In this document: piece by piece, positions 1-16,756 of the stretch
Numbering within the stretch: position 1 is the first letter of the stretch
Layout of the letters: each line of letters opens with the position of its first letter
Assembly: GCF_024868665.1 (NCBI RefSeq)
Contig: NC_079908.1
Location: 7,569,174 to 7,633,173, forward strand
DNA: 64,000 nt
DNA from: Triplophysa rosa
Taxonomy: Eukaryota; Chordata; Actinopteri; Cypriniformes; Nemacheilidae
Direction of reading: 5' to 3'
Made by a program: the position numbers and the translations under genes
The notes under the pieces: generated by a model
Told to the model about the DNA's origin: nothing
Seen by the model: only the letters and a program-made list of their open reading frames with translations
Databases searched by the model: none

Positions 1-156
1 TCTCTGGGTCTCCTTGTCTAATAGGTAACATGGAAAGAAGTTATTTTTGTCCCTCACCCAATGTTCATACATACAGTACAAATCAACAGTATTTCGAAAC
101 ATTTCATTGGCTTCGGGGAGGTTGTAGATTTCCTCCAGATGTAGAGGTCCACTCAC

Positions 157-4425
<4,269 letters not shown>

Positions 4426-4429
<4 letters not shown>

Positions 4430-4458
4430 TTCCAGCTCTTTTGACCTGCCCACCTCAT
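4426..4458 (-). promoter_or_regulatory. Short upstream ORF overlapping the amot start codon
   Basis: The exon carrying the amot start begins at 4491 after an acceptor (TTTGTGCAG). Within its 62-nt leader an ATG at 4458 opens a ten-codon reading frame whose TGA (4428-4426) overlaps the main ATG (4429-4427) as ATGA. The upstream ATG has a weak context (T at -3) and the main ATG a better one (G at -3). Translational control by reinitiation or leaky scanning is inference. Confidence 0.45.
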
Positions 4459-4491
4459 GGAAGGAGGAGCTTCGTGTGCGGTCCACACTCC

Positions 4492-6450
4492 CTGCACAAA
4501 ACACCAAAGAGCGATGAATGGTAAGTTCAAACATTAGCTATTACTACAGGCTGCACCACCACTAAACGGTCAAGAATTAAGCGTAAAAGGCTGAACATTA
4601 ATGAAGATGAATGACATTGACGAATCTTCTGCATGTGCTTAGAAAAATGCCTGGAATCTCACACCGCAACTGTCCCACACTCTTCACACGTTGACACCTG
4701 GGCAGCCATCGCTTTTAAACCGAAATAAGCAACTTTCACAATAAACATCATATATAAATCATATTTAATTGCAACTACTAAATTGGCACTTTAATAAAGT
4801 TGAATTGCACTGTACTGCAAACAAATTGGAAGAGCCCAGAGGTCAAGGTGCTGAGATCCACCCGTGATGCAGATCATACCCTACATATACCACTGTATCA
4901 TTGTTCAACAGCTTCATTTCTAACATGCATTATGGTTGAGTCATATGATTATCCAAAGCTTTAAACTTGCCCCATCTCCCTAACGTAGGCTTGAGCTGTA
5001 GACACTTACAAATCACACAGAGCAATATCAAACAACATTAAGCTGTTAAAGCATACAAAGCCATTACGTGGAAACCATTCCAATACTGCCAATCGGGCAT
5101 AATATTTAGTACTTCTACATCACTACAGCAAATTGAAGGATTACGGTCACATCATGCTATATTTAAATATCCTCTAAATGTTGCTTTATTCGGAATGGTT
5201 GCCACTATTGGCCTTGAACAGAGTTTTTAGTTTAGTGGTTATTACACCATCTAAAAAGTAATGAAGGGGAACTTATTACGTTTACTATTGTTTTCTGATA
5301 TTCTCCGCATTCTCAACGAAGATGAGGCTTTTTTCCGAAACATCTGTAGTGAATAAATAAATGATAAAACAAATGAAAAGAAAGTCAGGAACAGGACCAG
5401 TGATGTACAGCTTTCAACTCAGAGAGCCAGAGACAAGGAGAAGAAATGAAGAAACATAAAAAATGCATTCATTAACAATTGCCCATCCACCAACCCTCCT
5501 TCCCCCAAACTCCTCAATACAGTAACTTCCACTTCCTGTCATTCTTCACTTTTTAGCCAATGAAATAGGTGGCAACAAACAAAACAGGATAAGAATGTGA
5601 AACGCAGGTCAAAAAAGAACTTGTGGTAGATATGTGGTACGGCATGTATGGGTAAACAAATGCTTGGATACTTGCCAAATACATAAAAAAATTCCCAAAG
5701 AGGATATTTGTCAGCACCTTTGTGATGTTAGCGTACAAATCATACTGTGACCGCCATATGATGTGGATTGGACCGAACCTTTGAACAAGATGCGTACAAA
5801 TTACACAGTGACCATCATATGATGTGGAATGGACCGAACCTTGTAACTAGACGCAAGTTCTTTAGACAGGGCAATACTCAACTAACCATAGCTTCCATTT
5901 ATCCCACTGATGTTCATCCCACCCAGCTAGGCTTCTAGTGTTACCGTGTAATTTTTAGTCTCCATAACTCTACTCTACAGTCGACTAGGTCACCTACCTG
6001 TGTGGTGGATTTAGCTGCTGTCGTGCATCACTATTGGCTCATGGTTTTGACATTGACCAGGGTCACAGCTCTGACGAAGCTCTTCAAGTCGCTCCAAAAC
6101 ACACAGCCGGCCCGTGAGGTCCCAAACACCAGGCACTCTAGAACAGGAAGGCACTCTGGCGAGTTAGAACAATGGGGGTGGGGTCTAAATACAACCACAG
6201 GGGTTTGTTTAGGTTAAAGAGTTTTGTGATAGATAGGGGATTAAATGTACATTAGTTTCCTGATTGTGAGGACCAAAAATGAAATGCCCCTGTTTTTTAT
6301 AGGCCCCTATAGCCATTAGGGTTGCTGCAGCTGAGTGGGTAGAATTATGCCGTTTAAAAAAGTGCTGATTTCAGATCAGCTGGTATGAATGGAATGGGAC
6401 AGAGGTATAATTCAAAAACTGTTTGTAAGATAATGGCATCATTTTTTTGG
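4492..6450. other. amot 5' intron, mostly unremarkable
   Basis: Lies upstream of the first coding amot exon and is read as intron. AT-rich, with no exon I can support. The only clear structure is a 60-bp tandem duplication at 5731-5851. Confidence 0.6.
5731..5851. repeat. Two-copy tandem duplication, unit about 60 bp
   Basis: Both units begin GCGTACAAAT or GCGTACAAAT-like (5731 and 5792) and share CATATGATGTGG, then ATTGGACCGAACCTT or AATGGACCGAACCTT. The copies differ at several positions, so the duplication is not recent. Confidence 0.85.
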
Positions 6451-6701
6451 CATCAAAAATTCTGTCATCATTTGCTCATCGTCAAGTGGTTTCAAATCTG
6501 TATACATTTTGCTGTTCTGATGAACACAAAGAAATATTGGAAGAATGTTAGTAACCAAAGACTTCTGGGGCACTACTGACTACCATAGTAGAAACAAAAC
6601 TACTATAGTAGTCAATGGTGCCCCAGAAGGTTTTGATTACCTACATTCTTCAAAATATTTGTTTTATCTTTTCTTTATTTTTGGTTGAACAATCCCTTTA
6701 A
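6451..6701. mobile_element. TTAA-ended MITE, left end missing
   Basis: Body sequence AATTCTGTCATCATTTGCTC and a right end GGTTGAACAATCCCTTTAA (TTAA at 6698-6701) match the family whose full copy is at 63087-63419. A small palindrome around CTACTATAGTAG lies inside. Non-coding. Confidence 0.7.
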
Positions 6702-8012
6702 CTCTGTAAAACCACTATACAGTTTACATTGTTTCGAAATACTTTTTTAATATTTTATTACATTTTAGGCAAAGTGCTTACATGCGTTTCCTCAAGTTAT
6801 ATTGCAGTCATTTGATTTGAGTTAAGACTTGTTCCCAGGTTTTGTGAAACTCACTCAGGACTGTTTTGAAATAAGTTTAACACACTTCTATAACAGCTTG
6901 ACAATTCTTTACACACATGAAACAATCTGAATCGTACAATAAACCAGGCCCTTCTCCAACAGCCCTCCAACCTCTGCAAACACAAATAGGCAACAGATGC
7001 CTCCTCCACTCTTGCCCGCTGACGCCTGAACTTGAAGTTCCTTGACTGTTCCAGATAAACAGTTTATTCCACAGCCCGAGTGTCCAGAAGTGAATTCCGG
7101 GAATCTGACATGCCTAAAAGTCCACAGATAGGTCTCTCAAAACCATTTCCAAAGGCTCTGATCTCGGAATCTTGCCATGGTTGTGTCAATGACACTATGT
7201 GCTTACAGTTAAAGTACCGACGACCGAGGTATGTAGTATGTCGAGCGTGCTGTTAATCACTATAAAACCGGGAGACATTAATATATCCTCCTGGCCTCAG
7301 AACAGTCCACATTGGTGACAGTCATTTGCTATTGTGTCCAAATTGAGGACAATTTCAGCAATCACTTAATATAAAAGTATTTATCACCTCTTTAAAAATC
7401 AAGCAAGAAAATGAATTGAAAGGTACTGAAAAATTCAACTCACAGGTTTGGCTTCCAGTCCAATTTCCAGCACAGGTCCTCGGTGTGTTAAAACTTCAAT
7501 GAATACTGCTACGCTTTGACCGATTCTCTTGAGTTGTACTCCTTTGTTCACACGCTCAACGACACTGCTTCAGTAAGCACGCTACTCTGAACAACCTAAT
7601 GCATTCCATCAGGTGTGGCCGTGAGGATAGGTGATCCTGGATCAGAGCCAGTTATCAACACACCTTCAAACCTGCCTCCTGCTGCTGCTGTTAGCTCTCA
7701 AACTTACATTAAAATGAGTACAGATAATTATCTGAGATTGGGTGTGCAATACATATTTGAAATCTGACTAACAATACAGTTGGAAAAATTTAGGCAAAAC
7801 GGGAAAAAATGAACAGTGGTTTATGCAATTTAACTAAATATGTTGCTTGCCCGAGACCTCAAATGTGATGGACTTCACGGATCAACGGTGTTGGAAACAA
7901 TTCTTTCGAAATAGTCGTAACTTTAATTTCTGTGCAACAGTATATTAAAATCTCAAGGACTAGGATTTTTTCCAGATATGAATTTTCAGAAAGATGCTTT
8001 TTTCCCAACAAC
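6702..8012. other. amot 5' intron, no supported gene
   Basis: No coding exon recognised. On the minus strand a donor-like CCAAACCT|GTGAGTTG occurs at about 7444/7443 and could end an alternative non-coding first exon, but nothing else supports it. Confidence 0.4.
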
Positions 8013-8408
8013 TTAAAGGAACAGTTCACACAAATATAAAAATTCTTTCATAATTTACTCCCCTTTACATCTTCATGCCATTCTTGATGTACATGACTTC
8101 CTTTCTTCAGCCGCCAACTTTGAATCTCATTGACTCTCTTCTGTGAATAGTCATAATATGTGTGGTTTGTCACGATACAGTCCAGAGAATGCAAGACCCA
8201 ATGAGGTCAGAAGTTATCGACGTGGAGCCGGCATGCTGCCAATATTTGACGTTGTTCTCATATCTATGCATGTTCATTTTAACGCAACCTATTTTGGCTA
8301 ATTAGGCTCAAAACATTGATTTCATAGTGTTTTATTTTAAAAGACATTTATTAACACCCTTAAATCCGGATTACTTACTGGAATAAAAGTTTGTGTTTAC
8401 ATAATATA

Positions 8409-8838
8409 TGTGACCCTGGACAACAAAACCAGTCTTATTGGTCAATTTTTCGATATTGAGATTTTTTACATCATCTGAAAGCTGAATAATTAAGCTTTCT
8501 GTTCATGTATGGGTTGTTAGGATAGGACAATAGCGGACATATAACAGTTTAAAACTCTGGAAGCTGAGGGTGCAAAAAACTCAAAATCTTGAGAATTGCC
8601 TTTGAAGTTTGTAATCAGAGGCTGTAGCAGGTCATCCACTTACAAAAATAAAGTTTTTATATATTTAGTGTAGCAAATGTACAAAATATATTCATAGAAC
8701 ATGATCTTCACTTAATATCCTAATGAATTTTGGCATAAAAGAAAAAAACGATAATTTCGACCAAATACAATGTATTTTTGGCTATTGCTAAAAATGTTCC
8801 CGTGCTACTTAAGACTGGTTTTGTGATCCAGGGTCACA
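8409..8838. mobile_element. Non-autonomous DNA transposon, TGTGACCC ends
   Basis: Terminal inverted repeats TGTGACCCTGGACAACAAAA and the inverse of TTTTGTGATCCAGGGTCACA, flanked by TATA-like sequence. About 430 bp, AT-rich inside, no coding capacity. The superfamily is not assigned. Confidence 0.85.
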
Positions 8839-9411
8839 TATGTCTCTGCACTGTGCGTATTTATTGACACGTACAGGTACACACATACATGTATACATAT
8901 TTAAGAAAAATATAAAAATGAATAAATGTTTATATTTAAATATAACATTTAAATTGCATATAAATTTAAATATATAGCCTACATGCAAATATTTCCTAAT
9001 ATATACATTAATATGTACGTGTGTGTTTATAAATACAAAATATGCAAGGTGCACAGACATATACTATGTAATCACAAACGTTTACTCCGAATTCGATTAT
9101 TCCCAATTAATCATTGATTAATTAATTGTATTTTTGAAGCTTCAAAAAATGGCACACTATTTAATGGCATTACAAAGCTATGAAGAGCTAGGATATAATT
9201 GAATAACTCTGATTGTGTTCAGCTAACAAAGGAAGTCATATACACTAGGGCTGGGTATCGATTCTGATGTTCCGATTCGATTCCTATTCACAAGCTCTTG
9301 ATTCAAGTCAATGATTATAGATTTAATTCAAATCCTGTAGATATTTCTAAAAAAAGATCAGTAAATATCAGATTACAATGGTGAATTAAAAAATGAAATG
9401 AAGAGCCACTA

Positions 9412-9569
<158 letters not shown>

Positions 9570-9628
9570 ATTAAACTTTAAACACACTTAAGTATAGTGA
9601 TCGCATACCTTGATCAAAAAGGATCAGG

Positions 9629-10304
9629 GGTCTCATTTATAAAACTGTGCGTAGGATCCTTACAAAAAGTGTACGTGCGCCTGAAAGCCAAAAATAGCGT
9701 ACGCCAAAAAATATTCAGAATTATAAAACCGTGCGTACGCACACCTGTAAGCAATATTCGCTTTATAAATCACAGATCATCTGCAAGTGTGCGTACGTGA
9801 ATCAGCCTCATATCCCGCCCTGTACACGCCCACTTTTACCCATAAATAGTCAATGCAAAGCACCTTATGAATGCTGATTCATATATTAATAAGCCTGGCA
9901 TCCAATCCGCTTGTTAAGCCTGACGTCACGCACCATAATGGACGTATACCGTTTCCGGGTCCAACCGCTATCAGATGCCATAGGAAAATAACAAAAAATT
10001 ATGTAAAACTGCCGAAACACCCGATCCCATCCTTTATCCGTAACGAAATCACAAATGGCCAAACATGAGATTCACTACGATTTACAAATTGATAATTGTT
10101 ATAATTATTAATAATAATAAGCCAAAGAAGGTCTCTGCAGCATTTATATGTTTACAGCATTTGGACTGATCATTAACACCTCATTAAAATCACATCATTA
10201 ATTAGTGGTGGCCTTCACCTGAGATCAAATTTGAAGACATAATTGTAAAAGACAAATGTTTCTTCATTCCATTTTGGGCGTACGCAACGTTTATAAATGA
10301 GACC
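9629..10304. mobile_element. Nested DNA element with GGTCTCATTTATAAA ends
   Basis: Inverted ends GGTCTCATTTATAAA (left) and TTTATAAATGAGACC (right), flanked by the 5-bp direct repeat TCAGG (9624-9628 and 10305-10309). Interior rich in GTGCGTACG-like words. No transposase is visible and I do not assign a superfamily. Confidence 0.85.
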
Positions 10305-10728
10305 TCAGGTAATTTAACATTTAAGATACAGTATAACAAACAAAATTTCACAAAATTAGCTGTAAAGACAGGCTGCAATCATTATGAACTACTGCCTTTT
10401 ATGTGAAGGTGATGTCAAATTCGACAACACATGCATCTGCAATGTTAATTAAGCAAAGAATGAACAAATTATGCTCCCTGAGTGCCTTTTGTAACATCCA
10501 CCTGTTGTAAAAGGAAAAGTGACATCTAGTGGATAGTAGCAATAACATTCACGTTTAATGAATGTTCAGTGCTTGCGGAAATATGAAAGAAAAAAAACGA
10601 TTCACGGCTTTTGAGAATCGATGTTGAATCGACTGCATTAAAAAAAATTTGCCCAGCCCTAATATACACCCAGGAAAGCATGAGGGTGAGTAAATTGCTG
10701 GGTAAATTTGAGTGAACTATTCCTTTAA

Positions 10729-13061
10729 CAGCAGGTACACAACACAGCAGTACAACAAACCATTGCTTTGATGATTGACAATTTGACATATGGTCCAAAT
10801 CTGTTTAAGACATGTATACAGCAGCACCCTAACATCTTGTCTACAGAGGACAACCTGATGAGGCCAATAATTTGAGCAAATGTCTCACCTGCTGAGAGCA
10901 GTTGAGTAATGTAGAAACAGGTGGCAGAACGCAAGTTCTCAGATAAGAAAGTATAACACCTGGCTTGCCGTAAAACACCCAACAGTTATTCCTTCCTCAT
11001 ATTCATCTTAACTGCTGCCAGCATCCTTTTCAGGAGCATATAAAAGCAAAGCCAAGATCATACAGACGAAAGTCACCAATGACTTAAAAAGACAGTACTA
11101 CCCACTTCCAGGAAAAAAAACGAACCGTGCCATGTTTTATACACATGTACATTCTATAAACATATCCACTCTGGTGCGCTGTACAGTCCTCCATTCACAT
11201 TCATTATGATTTAGGATTCTTGACAGCAAGTTATTTGGTTATACAACAAGAATAAACCGTGACCGGACATTATTAAGTTCCTACATTACAAAGATTGCAA
11301 ACTTGAGATTTTACATTACAGGGTTAGTTGTACTACACCAGACCAGATGATTTAAAATGGATCTCTTTAACTGTAACCTGCATTTCAGAGATGATCCAGA
11401 ACGTTCTGAATGGACCCTGACGTTGTCTAAATATTTACGTTTCATGTGCAAGTTTCCCATGGCCCCCACGCAGACAGTGTTTACTCTGGTAATGCATCAG
11501 GAATGTGGCTCGGGGTACGAGTCTGGCGCTGGCACTCAGTCAAACAGATTCTGACAGGACAGCCATGTTTTTTCTCTCATAACTGTGAGATGCTCCAGGT
11601 TGATTGTACTGTGTTGACAGATGTTCAGGTTCATTGCTGACCAATGGCTATGATCAAAGGATAAGCATTTTTGTTACATTGATTGAAAGTCTCCTCAAGT
11701 TTGGATGGCGATCAATCATAAAGTTCTAAATATTAAAATAAATTGTGGATGCCCCAAGATCATAAAAAGTAAAATCACTGCATTCAACCGGAATGTCCAA
11801 CCTTCCGGCCAACCTACATATTTGCACAACTCCGTGCAACCTGTTTGCACATAAACAACAAGCTTAAATACCATAAATAAGTTGTTTACATTGAGACATA
11901 AGACAATTGATATGAGGCGGCGTGGTTTTGGCAAAAGATCTAAAGTGAGGGAGGGATCTTTTCCCATTTTATGTTTTCAAAGCTAGCATACCATTGCTAA
12001 CCTCGACAAAATTACCTAACTTAGCTTAAACGTTTAACACGTTATAAACTTTTAGGAAGGAAAATTTGGCATCATACCCCCAAAAATGTTTTTTGAATAT
12101 AGAAGCTTTCATTGGATACACACACCTGACGTGTTAACTTCCAGTCATATTTAATCTATATCAATAGCATTGGATAAAATAAAAACTACTCGGCAGTTAT
12201 TGATTCTTTGCGGAGGTCAACCGGAAGTTAAGTTTGGGCCACATAACGTTTGTTTACGTTGTTGTTGAAACCGTCTATATGAATAACATTCCTTGGCCTT
12301 TACATTAGGACACGCTTGCTAAACGATTTCCCGAAATACTTAGGTTTACAGAATGATTAATAACCTCACAACTAATCTTTCGCAACTTCTGATGCACTCA
12401 AGGTTTCCAGTCTTTTAGTCATACGACAAGAATCTGACACAATTGTGTTAATCACAAGACCGATTTTATGTGGCCCTACAGTAAAGGAGAACAATATGCA
12501 CTGGTTCTTGTGGTTATTCCTAACTTGCTCAATAACAAATGCCATACGCATATATTACCGTAAGCCTATTCAAATGCTTGTAACTCAATAACTTCACCCT
12601 CTGTTCCACTTTTCAGAAAATACTGCCACAAGTCGGGCAGGATTTTCCATTGCGTTTTCTTGTCTTACTTCCCAACCTCCAGTGCGTGAAACGCTGAATA
12701 GTGCCGCTGGCAACAACGGTAAAACGTCCAATGTTGACGAGTGGTAGAGCTGCATTCCACAAGGGCTAGAGTTTCACCACCACAATCTCATGACTTCAAA
12801 ACAGAAAAGCGGGAAAGATCAGGAGGGTGACCTCAGAAAACTTCTACTAAGGTAGCGCGAGCAACTTTGTGATAGCTAAAAACGCTACCCCCACTTTTCA
12901 CAGGCACTGTTTACATAACAAGAGAACATTAGTGGAAGGTTTCCAAGAGCTTAATGAACTCCAGAGAGCTTGTCCGTGTTAAGGGCTCTTTTATGCTTTA
13001 AAGGAACATGATAACACTGACAATATTGTTATGGGCAGGCAGAAGCTAATAGAGAAGAAAT
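10729..13061. other. amot 5' intron or intergenic, no supported gene
   Basis: No recognisable coding exon, RNA gene or well-bounded repeat. Short ORFs here show no family resemblance. Confidence 0.5.
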
Positions 13062-13380
13062 TGTGTGTGTGTGTGTGTGTGTGTTTGATGGTGTGTGTGA
13101 TGGTGTGTGTGTGACTTGGTTTTTATATGTTAGTGGGGACCTAAACCTGAATGCACACCAACTCATGGGGAACCGTGTCACTGTGGGGACCAAAATTGAG
13201 GTCCCCACAGGCACAAAAGCTTATAAATTGTACAGAACGATAATTTTTGAAAATCTAAAAATGCAAAAAAGTTTTCTACGATCTTTAGGTTTAGGGGTTG
13301 GGTTAGGGGATAAAATATACAGTTTGTACAGTATACAACTCATTACGCCTATGGACTGTCCATACGGAGATAATAAAACA

Positions 13381-13413
<33 letters not shown>
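13062..13413. repeat. Two (TG)n tracts around a palindrome-bearing repeat
   Basis: (TG)n at 13062-13084 and 13385-13413. Between them is a perfect hairpin, TGTGGGGACC / GGTCCCCACA at 13182-13191 and 13200-13209 with an 8-nt loop. The unit, including the phrase CCTGAATGCACACCAACTC, looks like a dispersed fish repeat. Confidence 0.8.
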
Positions 13414-13415
<2 letters not shown>

Positions 13416-13639
13416 GGATGGTGTTCTTTGAAGGAAGACTAATGAATGAGAGGAGATGTGTGACGATGAAGTCACAAGAGCGCCATGAGTAGAGCAGATA
13501 AAACACTTATGGGAGTAAGTAAGAGATGATAAAGCAATACAGAGAATCCAATTGTTTTTATTTAGTTTTTATTTACAATAACAGCTGCTTGACTGAAATT
13601 GATTTGAAATGATTTAGGATTCGCTACATGTCACGTCAC

Positions 13640-14210
13640 TTGAAATAACTAGAATGGCCAATTCCATGCAAATGTCAACCTTACCACAAACAAATTAAGT
13701 TTCTCACCATACTGGTATCACTGATGTCAACAATTGGTGGCTTAAATGCCCATTCGAGGTCTCAACGTTTTTAAAGCATTTTTAAAGCATAATTTACAAT
13801 AGTCAAGTAAGCAAATTGTCACATCCATAACAGAACAGTCACATTCATAACGGACCAAATTCCTCATAAATGGGCACATTTAAATGAAAATATAGTAACT
13901 ATCATATTTTCTGTTCAGAACCATACCTTCTCCATTTGTTGGGTATTATTGCTTCTGATTTAGGCATTTTAATTTACAGAAATCCTATTGTCTCTCAAAA
14001 ACAGTGTCCTTTTTTGTCACTCCATAACCCATGTTTATTTCCCCATTTTTATATACTGTATAAAACTTGTGCACGGACTGATAATTTTCCTAATGTCATC
14101 AGGGGTTTAGTAAATATATAAACAGATGGTTCAATATATTGGTAATGAATACATGTCACATCCATAACGCAAAATGTCACATCCATAATGCTGGAACTGC
14201 CCAAATGTAG
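13640..14210. repeat. Unclassified dispersed repeat, copy 1
   Basis: Contains four copies of the word GTCACATCCATAA or GTCACATTCATAA (near 13818, 13837, 14154 and 14174) and the block ATCAGGGGTTTAGTAAA. The same block, followed by TTCAATAT and GTCACATCCATAATGCTGGA, recurs at 61912-62095. No clear termini or coding region. Confidence 0.65.
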
Positions 14211-16524
14211 CCCTAAAAATAAAACTTAACACTGCGAATAAGAAATGTATTGTTAGTATAATTACGGGGTGGTTTTAGTGCCCTCTTTGTGTACAAAAGA
14301 TCAAAACTTGAATGCTAAGTTTTGCTTTGCAGGAGGGCCAATGTGACGTTGGTTTAATTGATGTATAAAACAGCAATAAAGTCATTTAGGAAAACACTTC
14401 CTTGTAACCTACTGTACTGAACAAAGGCATGCCCCACACCATTTCGATTAACAATCTAAAATAATAATCACAATTAACCCCAAGACTTCATGTCAAAACC
14501 GTGCAGACCTACTCCAAACTATTCTCACATGAAGTTTTTCTTACATGAAATTCATCTTAAACATAAGCGGATAAGACAGTGACAAAGGCACAGTCGGAGA
14601 ACAAAGACACATGCAGACAGAGAGATTAGGGCAGAGGGGGGATTGAGACACATGGCAGGAACCGAGCAGGAAACGCAACATTCCATTCTGGAAAGGTCTG
14701 GCGCTTCCACCATGGAGAAAGCATAAAGCTCAGCCTCCCCCTGCGTCCATGACTCCCAGCTCGGAGAGATTCCCATACTGGAAAAGAACTAGGCCAAGAA
14801 ACTCTGACACATCTGCTCCTTCTCTCTACCTCCGTTTCCATGTTCGTCGCAATATGTCTTCGGCGCATTAATCCACCTCCTCCCTCGATTCTGCTGCGTT
14901 CTTGGAACTCACCCGTGATTCATTTCAAGGGATTGCGTTCTTTTAAACATATGAGGGGCCTGATGCGAAGTCAACGCTGAGAGAAACCAGAAGACAGCAC
15001 TTGGGGCTGTAACTTTTCGGCTCAGTGTGGATTTAAGATTTGGTTATATTTTAGGGTGAACTATGCATATTTGTTGAATATTTTTGTAGCACGCAACATA
15101 ATGTCTTCTTTGAAGTTAATTTTGTGGATGGTTTCATAAAAGACTAACTTAAGATAACTTCTTACATCTTTCTACAAAACTTTAGATTTCGGACTTAACT
15201 AGAACTTGACTTTTAAACTTTTTGAAGAAATGCGCCGTATAGCCTTTAGTTAAATTACAAAAGAGAAAAAGATGCATAAGAGGTCTTGCAAACCTGTATG
15301 CCATTATGCAAAAAAGAAATCCAACATGAGTCACCAAATAACTCGCTCTATTTCTTCTTTTCCTTCATTCTCCATCTGCAACAAGCTCTCTATAATGTGG
15401 TTTCCCCCCACAAGTCCCTGATACAGGCCCAAGTATTTGGAAATGCAGCGCTGCTCCCCTCGACTCCCTCTTAACCCACCACCCACCCACCCACTTCTCC
15501 ATCCAAACCTTTAATGAAAAGCATGTGGTGGAGAGAAGAGATCCCTGCTTCATCTTTGCCACTGAAGCTCTGCACCAGTTACTTTAGTCTACAGAAGAAA
15601 GATAATTCAAGCACCACCACCCTCCCCCCCACCGTAGACATTCCCATTTTGTTAGAGATTACAGCTATAAAGTCAAATTTATGACCTAAGTGACAATGAA
15701 CGAAGTTATGGTCATGTACGACAGATGTGAGGGTTAGGAGCGGCAAGATCTTGGTCAAATGCAGAGACTGTTTAATACATTACATATTTCAATCTTTGTA
15801 CCATGATTTTGTTAATACACATTAGGTGCTAGACCATTACTATGAAGTTAAGGAGTTGTTGTCGGCTTGTTGTTATGCAGTTGATTGTACATTTTGTGCT
15901 ACTAGGCGGTTCTTTGCTGGTCCATGTTAAAAGTCTCATTGACACATAAGCAATGGGGTTTTATACTTGGATTTTATCATCTGCTTGAAGAAAACAGAAG
16001 TAGATGTAAATAGGCCTAATACCACATTATCTATCAATCCCACAACCTTTGCGTTGCTAACAGGAACACAATTTTGGTCAAGGTAACCAGTTAATCACAA
16101 AGCTTGACCTCAAAAACTACAGAATTTTCCGTTCACCATTCAGTTTGAGTAGGTCAAAACAGAAAGCCAAGAGACAGTTTCATATCTTACTGGACCATCT
16201 AAACCCAAATCCCTTGGTGGTGGTTTCCCACTCATTTTGAGTGACACATCCTGCTTGAGCAATTAACGGCCTGAAGATGAGTGCGTCGCGAGATGCTAAA
16301 CTTCTCCCATGGTGTGTGAAATATGGTGACACATTCCACCACAGTGTGTCTGAGTTCACTGCCCTGAGGTAAGCAGGTACACATCAAACAGCATGCTTCC
16401 ATCGAAAGCATTGGGTTACGACAAGACAGTAGATTTAGGTAATGATAGAGACTTTGATAATCGATTAATCATTTTACATCCAACATAGGGGTCAATTTGA
16501 AGCAGTTGCTAACTAGGATTACGG
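14211..16524. other. amot 5' intron or intergenic, no supported gene
   Basis: Contains a short CCCA-rich tract near 15477-15495 and otherwise unassigned sequence. A minus-strand acceptor/donor pair near 14918-14977 could frame a small exon but has no protein support. Confidence 0.4.
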
Positions 16525-16756
16525 TTTTAATCTCATTTTAATCCATAATTTACTCACCCACACGCCTTCCTAGGTATATAAGACTTTCTTTAGCCAAGAT
16601 AGGTCACGTTAGACCTGGCTGGCTCCACGCATCTCAACTTCATATCTAATTGGTTCTCTCGTGTCTCAGAACCAATGAATGGTCGTATGCATTACCGACG
16701 TCGTATCCATACCAATTATGAATTCAAATTTATTTTGGGGTGAATCGTTCCTTTAA
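16525..16756. mobile_element. TTAA-ended MITE, degraded
   Basis: The body word CATAATTTACTCACCCACACG and a right end GGGGTGAATCGTTCCTTTAA (TTAA at 16753-16756) place it in the TTAA MITE family. The left terminus is eroded. Confidence 0.6.

Noticed and set aside
4430..4534. A longer amot start at 4534
   Set aside because: It crosses the intron/exon boundary at 4492/4491; residues before the acceptor are intronic and have no AMOT counterpart.
14918..14977. Extra minus-strand exon in the amot intron
   Set aside because: Splice-like edges only; no coding or conservation support.
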